Part shown: positions 46,145-47,341 of the stretch, piece by piece
Layout: each line of letters opens with the position of its first letter
Position numbering within the stretch: the stretch's first letter is position 1
NCBI GenBank assembly: GCA_021200995.1
Contig: JAJQFS010000082.1
Span: forward strand, 1 to 47,341
DNA length: 47,341 bases
Source of the DNA: Lachnospiraceae bacterium
Lineage (GTDB): Bacteria > Bacillota > Clostridia > Lachnospirales > Lachnospiraceae
Reading direction: 5' to 3'
Position numbers and translations under genes: made by a program
Notes under the pieces: model-generated
What the model was told of the DNA's origin: nothing
The model's database searches: none
The model's input: the letters and a program-made list of their open reading frames with translations, nothing else

Positions 46145-47341
46145 TCATCCACAGCATGGATGTCCGGCAGTTGCGCCGTCCCGCGTATGACTGTTCTGAC
46201 TCGGGTCCTTCATGCACAGATGCACAGCGGTCGTGGTAAACGCCTTCGGCAGCGCCAGAATATTGGGGTTGTCTCCCACAATCTTCTTTTTAGCGTCCTC
46301 CAAAGCCTCCTCCACCGTGGCGCGGGTTTTCAGACCCATGCTTCTGGCAATGCCCGGCTCCCTCGCGCCTACGATATAGATGGCGGAGGTGTTCATCTCC
46401 GCGATATGTCCGCAGGACATCATGGAAAAGCCATGGAAGGGATGGAAGGCGTTGGCATAACGGTATTTACGGATATATTCCGCGTTAGTAGCAAAATACT
46501 CGCCGTAGCGGTTCATGTCCGGCAAAATCTGCATGTAATCATGCTGGAACATTTCATATAATTCTCTTAAATACGGCCATCTCTCATCGTGGAACCAGCC
46601 GTCGCAGATCGCGGGAACGATAAATACACAGTGATCTGCCAGGATCCTCTTATGGCGAATCACCTGCGCGGACAGCGCCTGCATCATCTGGATGGGATTG
46701 GTGCCCATACCGTTGCCGTAATGGAAATTGGTCGGCATGCCGAAGACGACCACATCGTATTTTTTCTCTGCCCAGTGGACATAGGTGCGCTTGTCGGCCA
46801 CCGCCCAGCTCACAGGCTGCAGCTCCTTCGCGTAGCCGGAGAAAATGGCGATCTGGCGGGACTTGGAATCGAGCACCGCGTCGCAGCAGAAAAACTTCTT
46901 GCCCATCTTCTCTTCCATCAGCATGCCCTGCTGGTCGAATTTATTACGCATCTCGGAGTGTGTGGAAACCGGCACGAAATCCGGACGATGCATCACTTCC
47001 GGCACGTGGTGGGCCGCGATGCTTCTCCAGTGGGAAATGCCGGTCGCGCAGTGCTTGTAGCCGCCGGAATAACCGCCGTAGGGGTTGCCCTGCGTATGGC
47101 CAATCAGGATGGCCACATCCGCATCATACACATATTTGTTCATGATCACATGGTCGCCGTGATCAGTATAGCCGATGTCCACCAGGTGGTCATAATCCTC
47201 AGAATCATGACTGGTGATCTGACCTGTATAATAGAACTCGTTAAACAGCTCCTCGCCCAGAATGGTCTTCATCTCCGGCACCGTCGCCCTCGGATGCAGA
47301 CCATTGGAGAATAAAAGCAGGATATCCTTTCTCTCCACACC
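46145..47341 (-). CDS. LarA-like (DUF2088, lactate racemase-type) protein, N-terminus outside the window
   Basis: About 398 codons are visible; the gene enters from the right edge and lacks the usual first 70 or so residues. LarA uses a nickel-pincer cofactor to racemise lactate; homologues act on other hydroxy acids. Visible motifs are LFSNGLHPRATVPEMKTILG, HTQGNPYGGYSGGYKHCATG (the conserved YSGGxK Lys) and ISHWRSIAAHH with the nearby His. The last 20 or so residues look unlike family ends. In this cluster it may act on a sugar-derived acid such as fuconate or lactate; that is a guess. The gap before GH2 (46060-46144) has a small CGGACA/TGTCCG hairpin. Confidence 0.75.
   Translation of the reverse strand, partial: GVERKDILLLFSNGLHPRATVPEMKTILGEELFNEFYYTGQITSHDSEDYDHLVDIGYTDHGDHVIMNKYVYDADVAILIGHTQGNPYGGYSGGYKHCATGISHWRSIAAHHVPEVMHRPDFVPVSTHSEMRNKFDQQGMLMEEKMGKKFFCCDAVLDSKSRQIAIFSGYAKELQPVSWAVADKRTYVHWAEKKYDVVVFGMPTNFHYGNGMGTNPIQMMQALSAQVIRHKRILADHCVFIVPAICDGWFHDERWPYLRELYEMFQHDYMQILPDMNRYGEYFATNAEYIRKYRYANAFHPFHGFSMMSCGHIAEMNTSAIYIVGAREPGIARSMGLKTRATVEEALEDAKKKIVGDNPNILALPKAFTTTAVHLCMKDPSQNSHTRDGATAGHPCCG

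Overview
The window looks like chromosomal DNA of a gut-type, spore-forming Clostridia member, most likely Lachnospiraceae. This is an inference from gene content: an mraZ-rsmH-ftsL-ftsI-spoVD-like division cluster, PD-(D/E)XK Rpn-type genes, an unlinked enolase/phosphoglycerate mutase pair and a host-glycan cluster. Housekeeping parts are GC-rich. Two stretches (about 13.4-15.2 kb and 17.2-19.4 kb) are visibly AT-rich and look acquired. Most genes are on the minus strand; exceptions are an XRE regulator, a peptide ABC operon and one symporter.

Layout. 1-5.1 kb (minus): mraZ, rsmH, ftsL, ftsI and the start of a second class B PBP, with an unusual tandem repeat array between the two PBP genes. 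5.3-13.4 kb (minus): an orphan membrane protein, a short divergent enolase, asnB, a small helical protein, gpmI and thiamine pyrophosphokinase. 13.5-19.7 kb: a defence-like island containing a MntA/HepT toxin-antitoxin pair whose hepT is split by a 195-bp MITE, a small membrane protein, a frameshifted zinc-ribbon gene, an IS110-family element with a long non-coding 3' end, a zinc-ribbon/TPR/TIR/4-TM protein and a divergent XRE regulator with candidate operators around the TIR promoter. 19.7-20.8 kb: an Rpn-type nuclease gene and a duplicated scrap of it. 21.0-26.3 kb (plus): an oligopeptide/nickel-type ABC importer with a fused two-domain ATPase, ending against a convergent AraC regulator. 27.5-31 kb: a dicarboxylate/amino-acid symporter, a second Rpn-type gene and a LuxR-type regulator.

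31.2-47.3 kb (minus): a host-glycan utilisation cluster. It holds a LarA-like protein (cut by the window edge), GH2 beta-galactosidase, a heavily deleted L-fucose isomerase pseudogene, a Cys-type sulfatase, GH20 N-acetylhexosaminidase, GH29 alpha-fucosidase, an N-acetylhexosamine 1-kinase with a frameshift at a G8 tract, a GH101/GH129-like hydrolase that starts in a 12-bp tandem repeat, and a secreted wall-anchored SGNH hydrolase. The glycosidases and sulfatase lack signal peptides, so glycans of the mucin/Lewis type are probably dismantled inside the cell after import.

The most noteworthy items are the TIR island with its operator/promoter layout and two insertions, the exactly delimited MITE in hepT, the ftsI-spoVD repeat array, the hairpin that hides the enolase ribosome binding site, and the decaying fucI/nahK genes inside an otherwise intact glycan cluster.
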